From Pseudopedobacter saltans DSM 12145 (GTDB lineage Bacteria; Bacteroidota; Bacteroidia; Sphingobacteriales; Sphingobacteriaceae), in NCBI RefSeq assembly GCF_000190735.1, contig NC_015177.1, positions 4,464,001-4,528,000 on the forward strand: 64,000 bases of DNA, read 5' to 3'. Positions 1-9,716 of this stretch are shown here, one piece after another. Each line of letters opens with the position of its first letter. Positions within the stretch are counted from its first letter, which is position 1. The position numbers and the translations under genes were made by a program. The notes beneath the pieces are model-generated. The model worked only from the letters and a program-made list of their open reading frames with translations, was not told where the DNA came from and did no database searches.

Positions 1-2
1 GT

Positions 3-1376
3 AATTTAACGTTTGTAACAGAATTACCAGTAATTACAAAAAGTTATGAGTTAACCAACTTAAATGGAAATACACAATATTTTTGGAGAGTCGATGCGGT
101 AAACGACGAAGGTACTAAAACAGGCCAGGTTTGGGAATTTAAAACTGCAGCTTTTCCACAGGGAATAGTAGCCGATTGGCATTTGGATGCAACCAATGGT
201 ATAGATATAATTGACAACAGCATTTATCAGAATAACGGAACCATCAGCAATGTAAATTCATATGCCTGGGAAAGTGGAAAACTAAATAATAGTTTAAATC
301 TGCAAGATGTTGCAGCAAACTCTGCGATAGTAGTTCCGCATAATGAAAGTCTTAAGTTTGATAAGAATTCCTTTAGTGTCTCTTTGTGGGTGAAAGCATC
401 AACTCCTGCATCAACTTCGTCTTATATTTTACATAAAGGAACATTTGCTAAAAATGCAGCTATCGGCACAACTGGTAAATGGTACGGTGTAGAATTAAAA
501 GGTGATCAGATTTATTTTTCGGTAGACGATGATATTAATAAAAGCACTGCTACTGCTTCGAGTACTTCGATATTGAATGATACCTGGGTAAATTTAGTTT
601 TTGTAAGGAATGTTGCAGACAAAACCCTGAAGATTTATAAGGATGGTGTTCAGATTGCTTTGGCTCCCGAAAATAGTAGCAGTATAGCCAATGGTATTGG
701 CGGTATCGAATCACTTTATATAGCCAACTGTTACGACTTAAACGCACCATTTAAAGGTGCATTAGATGAGGTTAAGTTTTTCAATTACGCGTTGAGTCAA
801 ACAGAAATAACAAACTTATCTCAGGGAACTTTACCGGTAAAACTAGTTGATTTTACAGCTAAAATTGAAAATAGCTTGGTTAAACTCCGGTGGAGTACTG
901 TTTCAGAAGAGAATAATGATAAATTTATAGTAGAAAAATCAAGTAATGGATATGACTTTTCTTTCCTGAAAGAATTGAAGGGAAAAGGTGTTTCGAACCA
1001 AACTACTTCCTATACCGCTTTTGATAACGCGCCATCTAGCGGAACAAATTACTATAAACTAGTTCAGTATGATAAAGATGGTCAATCACAAATTGTTGGA
1101 TTAAGTTCTGTTAGTTACAATTTAATCACTTCGGAAACTATAAGAATTTATCCAAATCCGGTTAAACAGGAAATTAACGTAGCTATTTCGAAAAATGTTA
1201 GTCAGGCAGTAATAAGTCTGATTTCACTGGACGGAAAAACCGTATATGAAAGATTACTTACTCCCGAGGATGGTATTTTTAAAGTTAATCTTTTACAAAA
1301 GCCAAAGTCAGGGGTTTATGTTTTGAAAGTAGCTTGTAGGTACGATACCTATTCTTCAAAATTAGTTGTTGATTAA
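3..1376 (+). CDS. T9SS-exported LamG-domain protein (5' end missing)
   Basis: The frame is open to the left edge, so this is the last 457 codons of a longer protein; a TTG at 183 is only an internal codon. The first ~55 residues look like the end of a fibronectin III-type domain (FWRVDA, GQVWEF). Next is a LamG/concanavalin A-like sandwich (about residues 57-270, from ADWHLDATNG to LDEVKFFNYAL), then a FN3-like spacer (LPVKLVDF to VGLSSVSYN). The last ~75 residues form a type A T9SS sorting domain (IYPNP, GVYVLKV). The protein should be exported by the Por/T9SS pathway and anchored at or released from the cell surface. LamG domains usually bind glycans, so a pectin-related adhesin or enzyme is plausible, but the catalytic part, if any, is outside the window. 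The same spacer plus sorting domain recurs in the protein at 49,605. Confidence 0.85.
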   Translation, partial: NLTFVTELPVITKSYELTNLNGNTQYFWRVDAVNDEGTKTGQVWEFKTAAFPQGIVADWHLDATNGIDIIDNSIYQNNGTISNVNSYAWESGKLNNSLNLQDVAANSAIVVPHNESLKFDKNSFSVSLWVKASTPASTSSYILHKGTFAKNAAIGTTGKWYGVELKGDQIYFSVDDDINKSTATASSTSILNDTWVNLVFVRNVADKTLKIYKDGVQIALAPENSSSIANGIGGIESLYIANCYDLNAPFKGALDEVKFFNYALSQTEITNLSQGTLPVKLVDFTAKIENSLVKLRWSTVSEENNDKFIVEKSSNGYDFSFLKELKGKGVSNQTTSYTAFDNAPSSGTNYYKLVQYDKDGQSQIVGLSSVSYNLITSETIRIYPNPVKQEINVAISKNVSQAVISLISLDGKTVYERLLTPEDGIFKVNLLQKPKSGVYVLKVACRYDTYSSKLVVD

Positions 1377-1517
1377 TCTGAAAAGGGTTGTAGTTTAAGG
1401 GCAATGCCCTGAAAATTGGTCCTTTTAATTAAATTTAGATATTTCGAAGAGGGTAAATAGACGTTAAAATTGAAAAGTAATAGTTTACAATATTTAAAGA
1501 CATACAACAAAGAGATT

Positions 1518-4500
1518 ATGAAGATACTTAAGATAAAAAACAGAGAAATACCACTTTTATGTTTATTAACAATCTTGTTCAATTTGACAGTAGCAACCGC
1601 ACAGACGAAATCAAGAAATTATGATTTAGAGCGACCTTTAAGATACTTTCCGGAAAATGATGCTTTCGTAATAAAGAACGGAACAAGAAAGTTTAATAGG
1701 GCACTTTATGGTACCAACACGGGCTATCGTACCGAAGCGGGAGATTTGCCAGAGTTTGCACTTTATATGCCAGGTATGGGAGGGAACTTGCGTTTTGCTT
1801 TGATTAAGGGAACAAATAGTGTCTGGATTACCGAATTGAAAAATATCAAAGCGATTTACCGACCGGGATCAATGCTTTATGAAATTACCGATGAATCTTA
1901 TTTAGGTACTGGAAAATTGAATATTACCATTTTGTCTAGTGCAGAAAAAGACGGTTTTATTGTAAAAACAGAATTCGATAAGGTTACCGATAAATCACTG
2001 GAATTAGCCTGGGTGTTTGGTGGAGCTTCCGGTAAAAAGTTCTCACGAGACGGAGATATAGGAGCAGATCCAGAATCAGTTTTTTATTTACATCAGGAGA
2101 ATTGTCTGGATAATGAATATACAATAAACAAGGACGGATTCATGCTGAAATACGGATCGGGAAAAGTAGCACCTACTCCGGATAAGAAAAAAACGCTGAT
2201 TGGCATTTTTCCAAAAGCAGCATTCAAAATTATCGAAGCTGATTTGGCAGCTTCTCCTTTAAATATTCTTAAATCAGAAAAGAAATCAGCTCCTGCATTC
2301 TCCGGTCGGTTGAAAATAAACAGCAATCAACCTTATTATTTTAGTATTTATCAACCGGATGCCAACCAGCAGAACAATACATATGTTAATCTGGGAAAGG
2401 CGTTTGATGATGCGGAAGCTGCGAGAGTAAAACTGGTTAATCGTGTGAAGATCAATACACCGGATCCTTTTATAAATACTTTAGGAGGGACATTGGCAGC
2501 TGCAGCAGATGGAATTTGGGAATCGCCAACTTATTTACACGGAGCGGTAGCCTGGAGAATGCGATTGAATGCTTGGAGAGGAGCTTATATCGCTGACGTT
2601 CTGGGTTGGCATGACAGAGCAAAACTACATTTTTCCAGTTATGCAAATTCTCAGGTTTTAACTCCGGAAACAGGTCCCGTTGTCTCAGATACAGCCTTGA
2701 ATTTAGCCAGACAAAAGGAAGTTATGGGAACATCTATGTTTAGTTCGGGATATATCAGCAGGAATCCCAATGCCAACGATCGTCCACATCATTACAATAT
2801 GAATTTGGTATTCTTCGATCAAATTTATACCCACTTTAAATGGACAAGGGATATTGATTTCCTGAAGTCTTTATGGCCTACTTTAGAGCGGAACATGAAA
2901 TGGGAAAAAAGAAATTACGATGCGGACGGAGATGGTTTGTATGATGCCTATGCCTCTATCTGGGCCAGTGATGCTTTACAGTATAGCGGTGGCGGAGTAA
3001 CTCACACAACGGCTTATAATTACCGAGCAAATGTAGAAATGGCCCGATTGGCTAAAATCATAGGAAAAGACCCTAAACCCTACGAAAAGGAAGCAGAACA
3101 TATATTAAATGCAGTTCGAAATACTTTATGGTTAAAGGATAAAGGCTGGTATGCCGAATATATAGACAAGTTGGGCAATAAAATGCTTCATGAACAACCA
3201 GGGCTTTGGAGTATCTATCACGCAATAGATGCTAAGGTTCCGGATAATTTTGAAGCTTATCAGTCCCTCAGATATATAGATACGCAAATTCCCCATATTC
3301 CAATCAAAGCAAAGGGATTGGAGGGTAAAGAATATTATACGATTTCAACTACAAACTGGCATCCCTATACCTGGTCTGTAAATAATGTGGCATTAGCAGA
3401 ATTGATGCATACTTCTTTGGCTTATTGGCAGGGGGGCAGGAACGAAGAAGCTTTTAAGCTTTGGGAAAGCGCATTAATAGAAAGTATGTATCTGGGAGCA
3501 AGTCCGGGAAATTTCCAACAGTTATCATTTTATGATGCCATGCGAGGAGAATTATATCGGGATTTTGCTGATCCTATTGGTATGGCCGGCAGAGCATTGG
3601 TAGAGGGATTGTTTGGGATTCAACCAGATGCTTTTAATAATACTTTACTCATCCAACCAGGTTTACCAGAATCCTGGGATCATGCGTCTTTAGATATTCC
3701 GGATGCTGCAGTTTCTTTTCAGAGAAATGGTAACGCGGATACCTATAAAATAGTTTCTAAGTTTCCGTTTTCAATGAATGTGAAACTTCAATTAAAAGCA
3801 TATAGATCTGGCATAAAAAGCATATCGGTAAATGGAAAGAAAAGCTCCTGGACTTTGGTTGATAACTCCGTAGGCGTTCCTCAAATTATGATAGATTGTG
3901 GAAACGAAGCAGAAAATAGTATAACAATAGAATGGGAAGGTAAAGCAATATCCAGGTACGAAGAATATGCTCTGTCAACATCAGATGAATTGAAGTTAAA
4001 TGCTACAGAGGGCGACTTTTTGGAGATTCTAGATCCACAGGAAATTCTGGGCAATATCAAATTGAGTGCAAATAAGATTCAGGCCAATTTTAAAAATAAT
4101 GCAGGTAGCAAAACAATTTTTGTGAAAACAAAAGCAGGAGAACTGATCTGGTATAAGCCTTATCATATAACCCTTAGTCCACGCATATATTTGTCTTACA
4201 ATAAAAATCAATCTGCAGATCAAATCAGTTTTGATATTGTAAGCAGTACGAATATTCCAGGTGCAGAATTGATGGTGAATCCCGGATTTCAGAACGGAAT
4301 AAAAAAGACGAATTTAGTCTATGGTAAAAATGCCTTTTCGTTTGGTCAGGAAAGTCTAATTCCTGGAAGTAACCAGATTATCGTTAAATCAAATAATAAG
4401 ATTCTTTTAGATACAACGGTAATTAATTGGAATATAAAGCCGTCGAAAATTAAAGGAACCAAAGCTGTAGATCTGTCCGGTTTTTATAATGATCAAATAA

Positions 4501-5180
4501 TCAGGGTGTTCGAAAATAAATATCTGAGTCCAAGACCAGCTGTAACGACTTTACAATTGCCTACTCAGGGTATTGGAAACTGGTGTTATCCTTTAATTAA
4601 ACCTGTATTGGAAGATGATGGCTTGAGAAATAAGCTGGCTGGAAATAATGGACAACTCAATTTTGATGAAAAGCTATCATTCAGGATTCCATTTCAGCCG
4701 TCTGATAAGAACGTTGTTTTTACTTCGCAATGGGATAATTTCCCTACAAAAATAAGTATACCGCTAACTGGTTCCGCTTCTCATGTTTACCTTTTAATGG
4801 GGGGAACTACTAATCCTATGCAAAGCCGGATAGTAAATGGAACGGTAAGCATAGAATATACCGATGGAACCAAAAGAGTAATGGAGTTGAAAAATCCAGA
4901 AAATTGGTGGCCAATAGAGCAGGACTATTATATTGACAATTATGCTTTTGCTATAGATTCACCGAGACCACCACGCTTATATTTGAAGAGCGGCGAGTTT
5001 AAACTGAACAATAACTCTTTTTCTACGATACAGGGATTTAGCAGCTACGGAGTAAAAGGTGGAGCAGTCACCTTATTGGATATGCCAGCAGATCCAAATA
5101 AAAAGTTGAAAAATATCAGTATTGAAACAAAGGCAAACGACGTTGTTATTGGCTTAATGGGGATTACTTTGGTATATTAG
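1518..5180 (+). CDS. DUF4450-family exported protein, putative (alpha/alpha)6 glycosidase
   Basis: I choose the ATG at 1518 (1220 aa) over a TTG at 1470 because it starts a normal signal peptide (MKILKIKNREIP, hydrophobic stretch, cleavage near TAQ). The N-terminal ~300 residues resemble the DUF4450 family found in Bacteroidetes glycan loci. The central part (about 315-720) has the Trp/Tyr-rich helical look of an (alpha/alpha)6 barrel, for example WESPTYLHGAVAWRMR near residue 335, WASDALQYSGGGVTHT near 490 and YTISTTNWHPYTWSVNN near 612. The remaining ~480 residues are beta-rich and may bind substrate. It lies 31 bases before a GH28 gene and within an RG-I cluster, so a role in cleaving a pectic side chain or end group is likely; the reaction is unknown. 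A short hairpin (AGGGC/GCCCT, 1398-1410) lies between it and the preceding gene. Confidence 0.8.
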   Translation: MKILKIKNREIPLLCLLTILFNLTVATAQTKSRNYDLERPLRYFPENDAFVIKNGTRKFNRALYGTNTGYRTEAGDLPEFALYMPGMGGNLRFALIKGTNSVWITELKNIKAIYRPGSMLYEITDESYLGTGKLNITILSSAEKDGFIVKTEFDKVTDKSLELAWVFGGASGKKFSRDGDIGADPESVFYLHQENCLDNEYTINKDGFMLKYGSGKVAPTPDKKKTLIGIFPKAAFKIIEADLAASPLNILKSEKKSAPAFSGRLKINSNQPYYFSIYQPDANQQNNTYVNLGKAFDDAEAARVKLVNRVKINTPDPFINTLGGTLAAAADGIWESPTYLHGAVAWRMRLNAWRGAYIADVLGWHDRAKLHFSSYANSQVLTPETGPVVSDTALNLARQKEVMGTSMFSSGYISRNPNANDRPHHYNMNLVFFDQIYTHFKWTRDIDFLKSLWPTLERNMKWEKRNYDADGDGLYDAYASIWASDALQYSGGGVTHTTAYNYRANVEMARLAKIIGKDPKPYEKEAEHILNAVRNTLWLKDKGWYAEYIDKLGNKMLHEQPGLWSIYHAIDAKVPDNFEAYQSLRYIDTQIPHIPIKAKGLEGKEYYTISTTNWHPYTWSVNNVALAELMHTSLAYWQGGRNEEAFKLWESALIESMYLGASPGNFQQLSFYDAMRGELYRDFADPIGMAGRALVEGLFGIQPDAFNNTLLIQPGLPESWDHASLDIPDAAVSFQRNGNADTYKIVSKFPFSMNVKLQLKAYRSGIKSISVNGKKSSWTLVDNSVGVPQIMIDCGNEAENSITIEWEGKAISRYEEYALSTSDELKLNATEGDFLEILDPQEILGNIKLSANKIQANFKNNAGSKTIFVKTKAGELIWYKPYHITLSPRIYLSYNKNQSADQISFDIVSSTNIPGAELMVNPGFQNGIKKTNLVYGKNAFSFGQESLIPGSNQIIVKSNNKILLDTTVINWNIKPSKIKGTKAVDLSGFYNDQIIRVFENKYLSPRPAVTTLQLPTQGIGNWCYPLIKPVLEDDGLRNKLAGNNGQLNFDEKLSFRIPFQPSDKNVVFTSQWDNFPTKISIPLTGSASHVYLLMGGTTNPMQSRIVNGTVSIEYTDGTKRVMELKNPENWWPIEQDYYIDNYAFAIDSPRPPRLYLKSGEFKLNNNSFSTIQGFSSYGVKGGAVTLLDMPADPNKKLKNISIETKANDVVIGLMGITLVY

Positions 5181-5211
5181 TAACCTAAAGAAAACAAACA
5201 CGCAAAACGTA

Positions 5212-6660
5212 ATGAAGAAATTTTTAGAAAAAGCCATAGCTGCATTATTGTTGGGGGCATTGATAGTCTCCTGTTCCACGAAAGGCAAGATTTCATCTGC
5301 AGATGCAAATGCATGGAAAACAGCAGATAGTATCAGGAAATTAATTGTTGCTCCTACATTTAAAAAAGTAGATTACAAGATTACTGATTACGGAGCGAGC
5401 TTAGATAGTACAGTTAAAAGCACAGAAGCTATAAGGAAAGCAATTGAAGCCTGCCATACTAATGGAGGCGGTAGGGTGATTGTTCCCAAAGGAACCTTCC
5501 TGAGTGGGCCAATTCACCTGAAAAGCAATGTTAATCTTCATTTAGAAGACGGAGCGAAAATTTTATTCAGTCGAGATGTAAACGACTATAAACCACTTGT
5601 TTTTTCTCGTTGGGAGGGAATGGAATGTATGAACTATTCTCCGTTGATCTATGCTTATGAACAGGAAAATATTGCAATTACCGGTAATGGAATATTGGAT
5701 GGAAATGCAAATAACGAATACTGGTGGCCATGGAAAGCAAAAAAAGAATACGGATGGAAAGAAGGAATACCAAATCAATTAGCTGCTGTTAAGATATTAA
5801 CCCAACAGGTGAAAGATTTAGTTCCGGCAAGAGAAAGAATCCACGGAGACGGGAGTTATTTAAGACCTCCGTTTATTCAACCCTATTTGTCCAAAAATGT
5901 GCTTATCGCAGATGTAAAGATCATAAATGCACCATTTTGGAATATCAACCCAGTTTTATGTGAAAATGTAACCGTTAGAAATGTTAAAGTGGTTACACAT
6001 GGTCCAAATAACGACGGTTGCGATCCGGAATCATGTAAAAATGTTTTGATTACAGGATGTTATTTTGATACAGGAGACGATTGTATTGCCATTAAATCAG
6101 GCAGAAATGAAGATGGAAGAAACATCGCCAGACCAGCTGAAAACCACATTATTGAAAATTGTGAGATGAAAGATGGACACGGTGGTGTTGTAATCGGAAG
6201 TGAAATTTCTGGTGGTGCAAGGAATATCTTCGCGCAAAATCTGATTATGGACAGCCCGAATCTGGATAGAATATTGAGATTAAAAACCAGTTCCCTTAGA
6301 GGTGGTATTATTGAAAATGTTTATATGAGGAATGTTGAAGTAGGTACTTACAAAGAAGCTGCAATTCTTTGTGATATGTTTTACGAAAAGCCGGGCGATT
6401 TCCTGCCTACCATAAGAAATATCAGTGTCGAGAACCTGAATATCAAACAGGGAGGGAAATTTGGCGTTTTAATTAATGCATATAAAGAATCTCCGGTTGA
6501 GAATTTAAGAATTAGTAACTCAACAATTAACGGAGTGAAAATTCCTGTTCAGTCGAATTATACCAAAGGTATGGTATTCGATAATGTAATCATCAACGGT
6601 GAAAAAGTTGATCTGGAAAAACTGGATAAAAGCGTTAAAGGTGAATTTGAGAAATTTTAA
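5212..6660 (+). CDS. GH28 polygalacturonase, lipoprotein
   Basis: This encodes a 482-aa right-handed beta-helix glycosidase. A lipobox ends at Cys21 (LIVSC), so it is probably membrane-anchored in the periplasm or at the surface. GH28 catalytic motifs are visible: NNDG with D268, GDDC with D289/D290 (the 21-residue spacing seen in fungal polygalacturonases), GHGG with H323, and R356/K358 in LRLK replacing the usual RIK. The length and the DRILRLKT context fit bacterial exo-acting GH28 enzymes that release galacturonic acid from homogalacturonan or RG-I oligosaccharides by inversion. It follows the DUF4450 gene closely and is followed by a terminator-like hairpin, so the two form an operon. 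The exact linkage specificity cannot be read from the sequence. Confidence 0.93.
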   Translation: MKKFLEKAIAALLLGALIVSCSTKGKISSADANAWKTADSIRKLIVAPTFKKVDYKITDYGASLDSTVKSTEAIRKAIEACHTNGGGRVIVPKGTFLSGPIHLKSNVNLHLEDGAKILFSRDVNDYKPLVFSRWEGMECMNYSPLIYAYEQENIAITGNGILDGNANNEYWWPWKAKKEYGWKEGIPNQLAAVKILTQQVKDLVPARERIHGDGSYLRPPFIQPYLSKNVLIADVKIINAPFWNINPVLCENVTVRNVKVVTHGPNNDGCDPESCKNVLITGCYFDTGDDCIAIKSGRNEDGRNIARPAENHIIENCEMKDGHGGVVIGSEISGGARNIFAQNLIMDSPNLDRILRLKTSSLRGGIIENVYMRNVEVGTYKEAAILCDMFYEKPGDFLPTIRNISVENLNIKQGGKFGVLINAYKESPVENLRISNSTINGVKIPVQSNYTKGMVFDNVIINGEKVDLEKLDKSVKGEFEKF

Positions 6661-6686
6661 ATAAAGCACTTTTAATAAATAAGATA

Positions 6687-6720
6687 AAAGCCGGACTTCA
6701 AAAGTTCGGCTTTATTTTTT
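6687..6720 (+). terminator. Rho-independent-type terminator after GH28
   Basis: A 12-bp stem (AAAGCCGGACTT paired with AAGTTCGGCTTT, one G-T mismatch) with a 3-base loop is followed by a T-rich run. It sits 27 bases after the GH28 stop and separates the DUF4450-GH28 pair from the PL11 operon. Confidence 0.75.
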
Positions 6721-6753
6721 CTGAATTTCTCACATCATAATAGTACATGACAG

Positions 6754-6780
6754 TTGATCTGTAGAAAGTTTTTACCTTGG
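6754..6780 (+). promoter_or_regulatory. Candidate promoter for the PL11 operon
   Basis: TACCTTGG (6773-6780) matches the Bacteroidetes -7 element TAnnTTTG at all but one fixed position and lies 27 bases before the PL11 ATG. A TTGA at 6754 is a possible -33 element, but its spacing is short. The call is supported mainly by position, just after a terminator and before a new operon. Confidence 0.3.
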
Positions 6781-6807
6781 ATTTCCGATATAACCGAACC
6801 CAATTAA

Positions 6808-8706
6808 ATGAAAAGATCAAAACCAATCGTATCCATGAGCATAAAAGGAAATCTTTACTTTATAGGCTGCCTGTTACTATTTGTATTTAGTGGTAGTCAA
6901 GCCCTTGCACAAAGGCGCATGGAGTATCTAACTAGGGGGATAATAGCCATGCCTACAGCGGCAGACAGTGTTTTTATAAGCTGGAGACTATTGGCTACAG
7001 ATGCTCTCCAAACGGCTTTCAATATTTATAGAAAATATGAAAGCGGAAAAGATGAAAAATTAAATAAAGAACCGTTAACAAAAGGAACCAATTTTATGGA
7101 CGCCGGAGTAGATTTAAATAAAAATGTCATCTATTCTGTTAAACCTGTCAACAAAGGACACGAGGCGGAAGCACAATCATATACATTAAAAGCCAACACA
7201 CCAATTCAACAATACCTGGAAATTTCATTGAGAACGCCACCAGGTTATACACCTGGAGATATTTCCGTTGGCGACCTAGATGGCGATGGCGAATATGAAT
7301 TGATCATACACCAAACCGGGCGCGGAGCAGACAATTCACAAAATGGGATCACATCGGAGCCCATATTTCAGGCATATAAATTAGACGGTACTTTTTTATG
7401 GGAAATTAATTTAGGTAAAAACATTAGAGAAGGGGCACATTATACCCAGTTTATGGTTTATGATCTGGATGGTGATGGCAGAGCAGAATTTGTATGTAAA
7501 ACGGCAGATGGAACAACGGATGCCCAAGGAAAAGTGATAGGTGACGGAGCGAAAGATTGGCGCGAATTAGATCCTAAATCGGGAAATTTGGGACGTATAT
7601 TAAAAGGACCGGAATATTTGACTGTGTTTAATGGATTAACAGGGGAGGCGATAACTACAGTAGACTACTTACCTGGGAGGGGGAACGTTGTAGATTGGGG
7701 ACATCTGGCAAGTGGCGGAAGGACCGATTATAATGGAAACCGGGCAGATCGCTTTTTGGCCTGTATAGCCTATTTAGACGGTAAGCACCCAAGTTTGGTA
7801 ATGACCAGGGGATATTATGCCAGAAGTGTTCTGGTAGCCTGGGACTTTAAAAATGGAAAGCTAACCAAAAGATGGGAGTTTGATACCAAAGACAGTAGAA
7901 ATCCATTCTCGGGGCAGGGATATCATAATTTAAGCGTAGCGGATGTGGATGGCGACGGCAAAGACGAAATCATATTTGGCTCGATGGTAGTTGACGATAA
8001 TGGCAAAGGTTTATTTACGACAGGTTTGGGACATGGAGATGCACTGCATGTTGGAGATTTAGATCCGGAAAGGCCAGGGTTGGAAGTTTTTGGAATACAC
8101 GAATTGAAAGGCGGAGCGAAAGGTATCGGAGCCGCGCTATATGACGCCAAAAACGGTGAAATACTTTTTAAAGGAGCAATAGATCAGGATGTTGGTCGTG
8201 GCGTAGCAGAGAATATAGACCCGGCGCATAAAGGAGCATATATGTGGTGGTCCGGATCTCGTGAAGCCTACGATATGAAAGGAAATATTGTAGGTCCCGC
8301 ACCGCGGTCTGTTAACTTTCTGATCTGGTGGGATGGCGATTTAAGTAGGGAGTTATTGAACTCAAACTATATTGAAAAATACAATAAAGGGAGAATTTTT
8401 ACAGCAGAAGGAGCAAGTTCTATTAACGGTAGTAAAAGTACACCTAATTTAAGTGCAGATATCTTTGGGGATTGGCGTGAAGAGTTAATACTAAGAACAA
8501 ACGACAATCAAAAATTGAGGATATATACAACAACAATACCAACGGAACACAGAAACTATACCTTAATGCATGATCCGCAATATCGCCTTAGCATAGCGTG
8601 GCAAAATGTTGCCTATAACCAACCGCCCCATACGGGGTATTATCTGGGAACAGGGATGGGCGCAATCAAACAACCAAATATCGAGCTGATAAAATGGAAA
8701 AAGTAA
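6808..8706 (+). CDS. PL11 rhamnogalacturonan lyase
   Basis: This is a 632-aa exported lyase expected to cut the rhamnose-galacturonate backbone of RG-I by beta-elimination, leaving an unsaturated galacturonate. A long signal peptide ends near residue 35 (SQALAQ); a second in-frame ATG at 6835 would give a shorter one. The N-terminal FN3-like part (RRMEYLTRGIIAMP...SWRLL) and the eight-bladed propeller with calcium-type DxDGDG loops (VGDLDGDGEYE, DLDGDGRAEF, VDGDGKDEI) are typical of PL11 enzymes such as Bacillus YesW and B. thetaiotaomicron homologues. Length equals that of the family. The downstream gene starts inside this one (13-base overlap), so the two are probably translated together. 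Confidence 0.95.
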   Translation: MKRSKPIVSMSIKGNLYFIGCLLLFVFSGSQALAQRRMEYLTRGIIAMPTAADSVFISWRLLATDALQTAFNIYRKYESGKDEKLNKEPLTKGTNFMDAGVDLNKNVIYSVKPVNKGHEAEAQSYTLKANTPIQQYLEISLRTPPGYTPGDISVGDLDGDGEYELIIHQTGRGADNSQNGITSEPIFQAYKLDGTFLWEINLGKNIREGAHYTQFMVYDLDGDGRAEFVCKTADGTTDAQGKVIGDGAKDWRELDPKSGNLGRILKGPEYLTVFNGLTGEAITTVDYLPGRGNVVDWGHLASGGRTDYNGNRADRFLACIAYLDGKHPSLVMTRGYYARSVLVAWDFKNGKLTKRWEFDTKDSRNPFSGQGYHNLSVADVDGDGKDEIIFGSMVVDDNGKGLFTTGLGHGDALHVGDLDPERPGLEVFGIHELKGGAKGIGAALYDAKNGEILFKGAIDQDVGRGVAENIDPAHKGAYMWWSGSREAYDMKGNIVGPAPRSVNFLIWWDGDLSRELLNSNYIEKYNKGRIFTAEGASSINGSKSTPNLSADIFGDWREELILRTNDNQKLRIYTTTIPTEHRNYTLMHDPQYRLSIAWQNVAYNQPPHTGYYLGTGMGAIKQPNIELIKWKK

Positions 8707-9716
8707 AGATAATATATCGTGTTACCATTGCCTTTTTACTCCAATTTGTATGTTTTATTCAGGCAGGTCATGCTCAAAATAAAGGGAAATTGGCGGATAA
8801 ACCTTTATTTGTCGACCCTGTTTATAACGGAGCTGCAGACCCTGTAGTGATATGGAATAAGAAAGAAAAACAGTGGTTTATGTTTTATACGAACAGACGA
8901 GCTACCGAAACCCAATTAGAAGGAGTTTCCTGGGTACATGGTACACGTATTGGGATTGCTCAGTCCAAAGATGGAGCGAAATGGACTTACAGGGATACGG
9001 CAAATATTAATTACCGTTTAGCAGATTATACGCATTGGGCACCGGAAGTAATAGAACATAGAGGAATATATCATATGTATTTAACTTATGTGCCCGGAGT
9101 CTTTACAGATTGGAAGCATCCAAGAAACATTCTTCATTTTACCAGTAAAGACCTGTTAAACTGGGATTACCAGAGTACATTAAATTTAGTGAACAATAAA
9201 GTTATTGATGCCTGTGTATATCCATTACCTGATGGTGGATGGCGTATGTGGTACAATAATGAGATGGACGGAAAATCTATTTATTATGCCGATAGTAATG
9301 ATTTGTATCACTGGACTGATAAAGGCAAAGCCATTGCAACCAGAGGAGAAGGACCAAAAGTTTTCGAATGGAAGGGGAAATATTGGATGGTGGTAGACAT
9401 GTGGAAGGGATTGGGCGTGTTTTATTCGGACGATTTACTGAACTGGAAAAAGCAGGAAAAAGAAATACTATTTGAACCCGGAAAAGGAAAAGATGATGGC
9501 GTAATGGGAGGACATCCGGATGTAGTAATCAATGATGGAAAGGCCTATATTTTTTACTTTACGCATCCGGGCAAAACACCGGAAAATAAAGGGAAAGATG
9601 GTCATGAGCAAAGGAGAAGCGTCATTCAGCTTGCCGAGTTAAAGTATGAAGACGGAAAATTATCTTGTGATAGAGATCAACCAGTTTATATACAATTGAA
9701 ACCGAATAAAAAATGA
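8694..9716 (+). CDS. GH43-like five-bladed propeller glycosidase
   Basis: The 340-aa product has a signal peptide ending near residue 27 (GHAQ) and a five-bladed beta-propeller layout. Three acidic residues sit where clan GH-F enzymes carry the catalytic set: D49 (GAADPVV), D172 (VIDACVY) and E219 (GEGPKVFE). Repeated blade motifs such as KQWFMFYT, GIYHMYLTY, GWRMWYNN and GKYWMVVD support the fold. The substrate is probably an arabinofuranosyl, galactosyl or other decoration on RG-I, but this sub-branch is not one I can assign to a characterised subfamily. It overlaps PL11 by 13 bases and the next esterase gene by 4 (ATGA), so it belongs to a translationally coupled operon. Confidence 0.82.
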   Translation: MEKVKIIYRVTIAFLLQFVCFIQAGHAQNKGKLADKPLFVDPVYNGAADPVVIWNKKEKQWFMFYTNRRATETQLEGVSWVHGTRIGIAQSKDGAKWTYRDTANINYRLADYTHWAPEVIEHRGIYHMYLTYVPGVFTDWKHPRNILHFTSKDLLNWDYQSTLNLVNNKVIDACVYPLPDGGWRMWYNNEMDGKSIYYADSNDLYHWTDKGKAIATRGEGPKVFEWKGKYWMVVDMWKGLGVFYSDDLLNWKKQEKEILFEPGKGKDDGVMGGHPDVVINDGKAYIFYFTHPGKTPENKGKDGHEQRRSVIQLAELKYEDGKLSCDRDQPVYIQLKPNKK

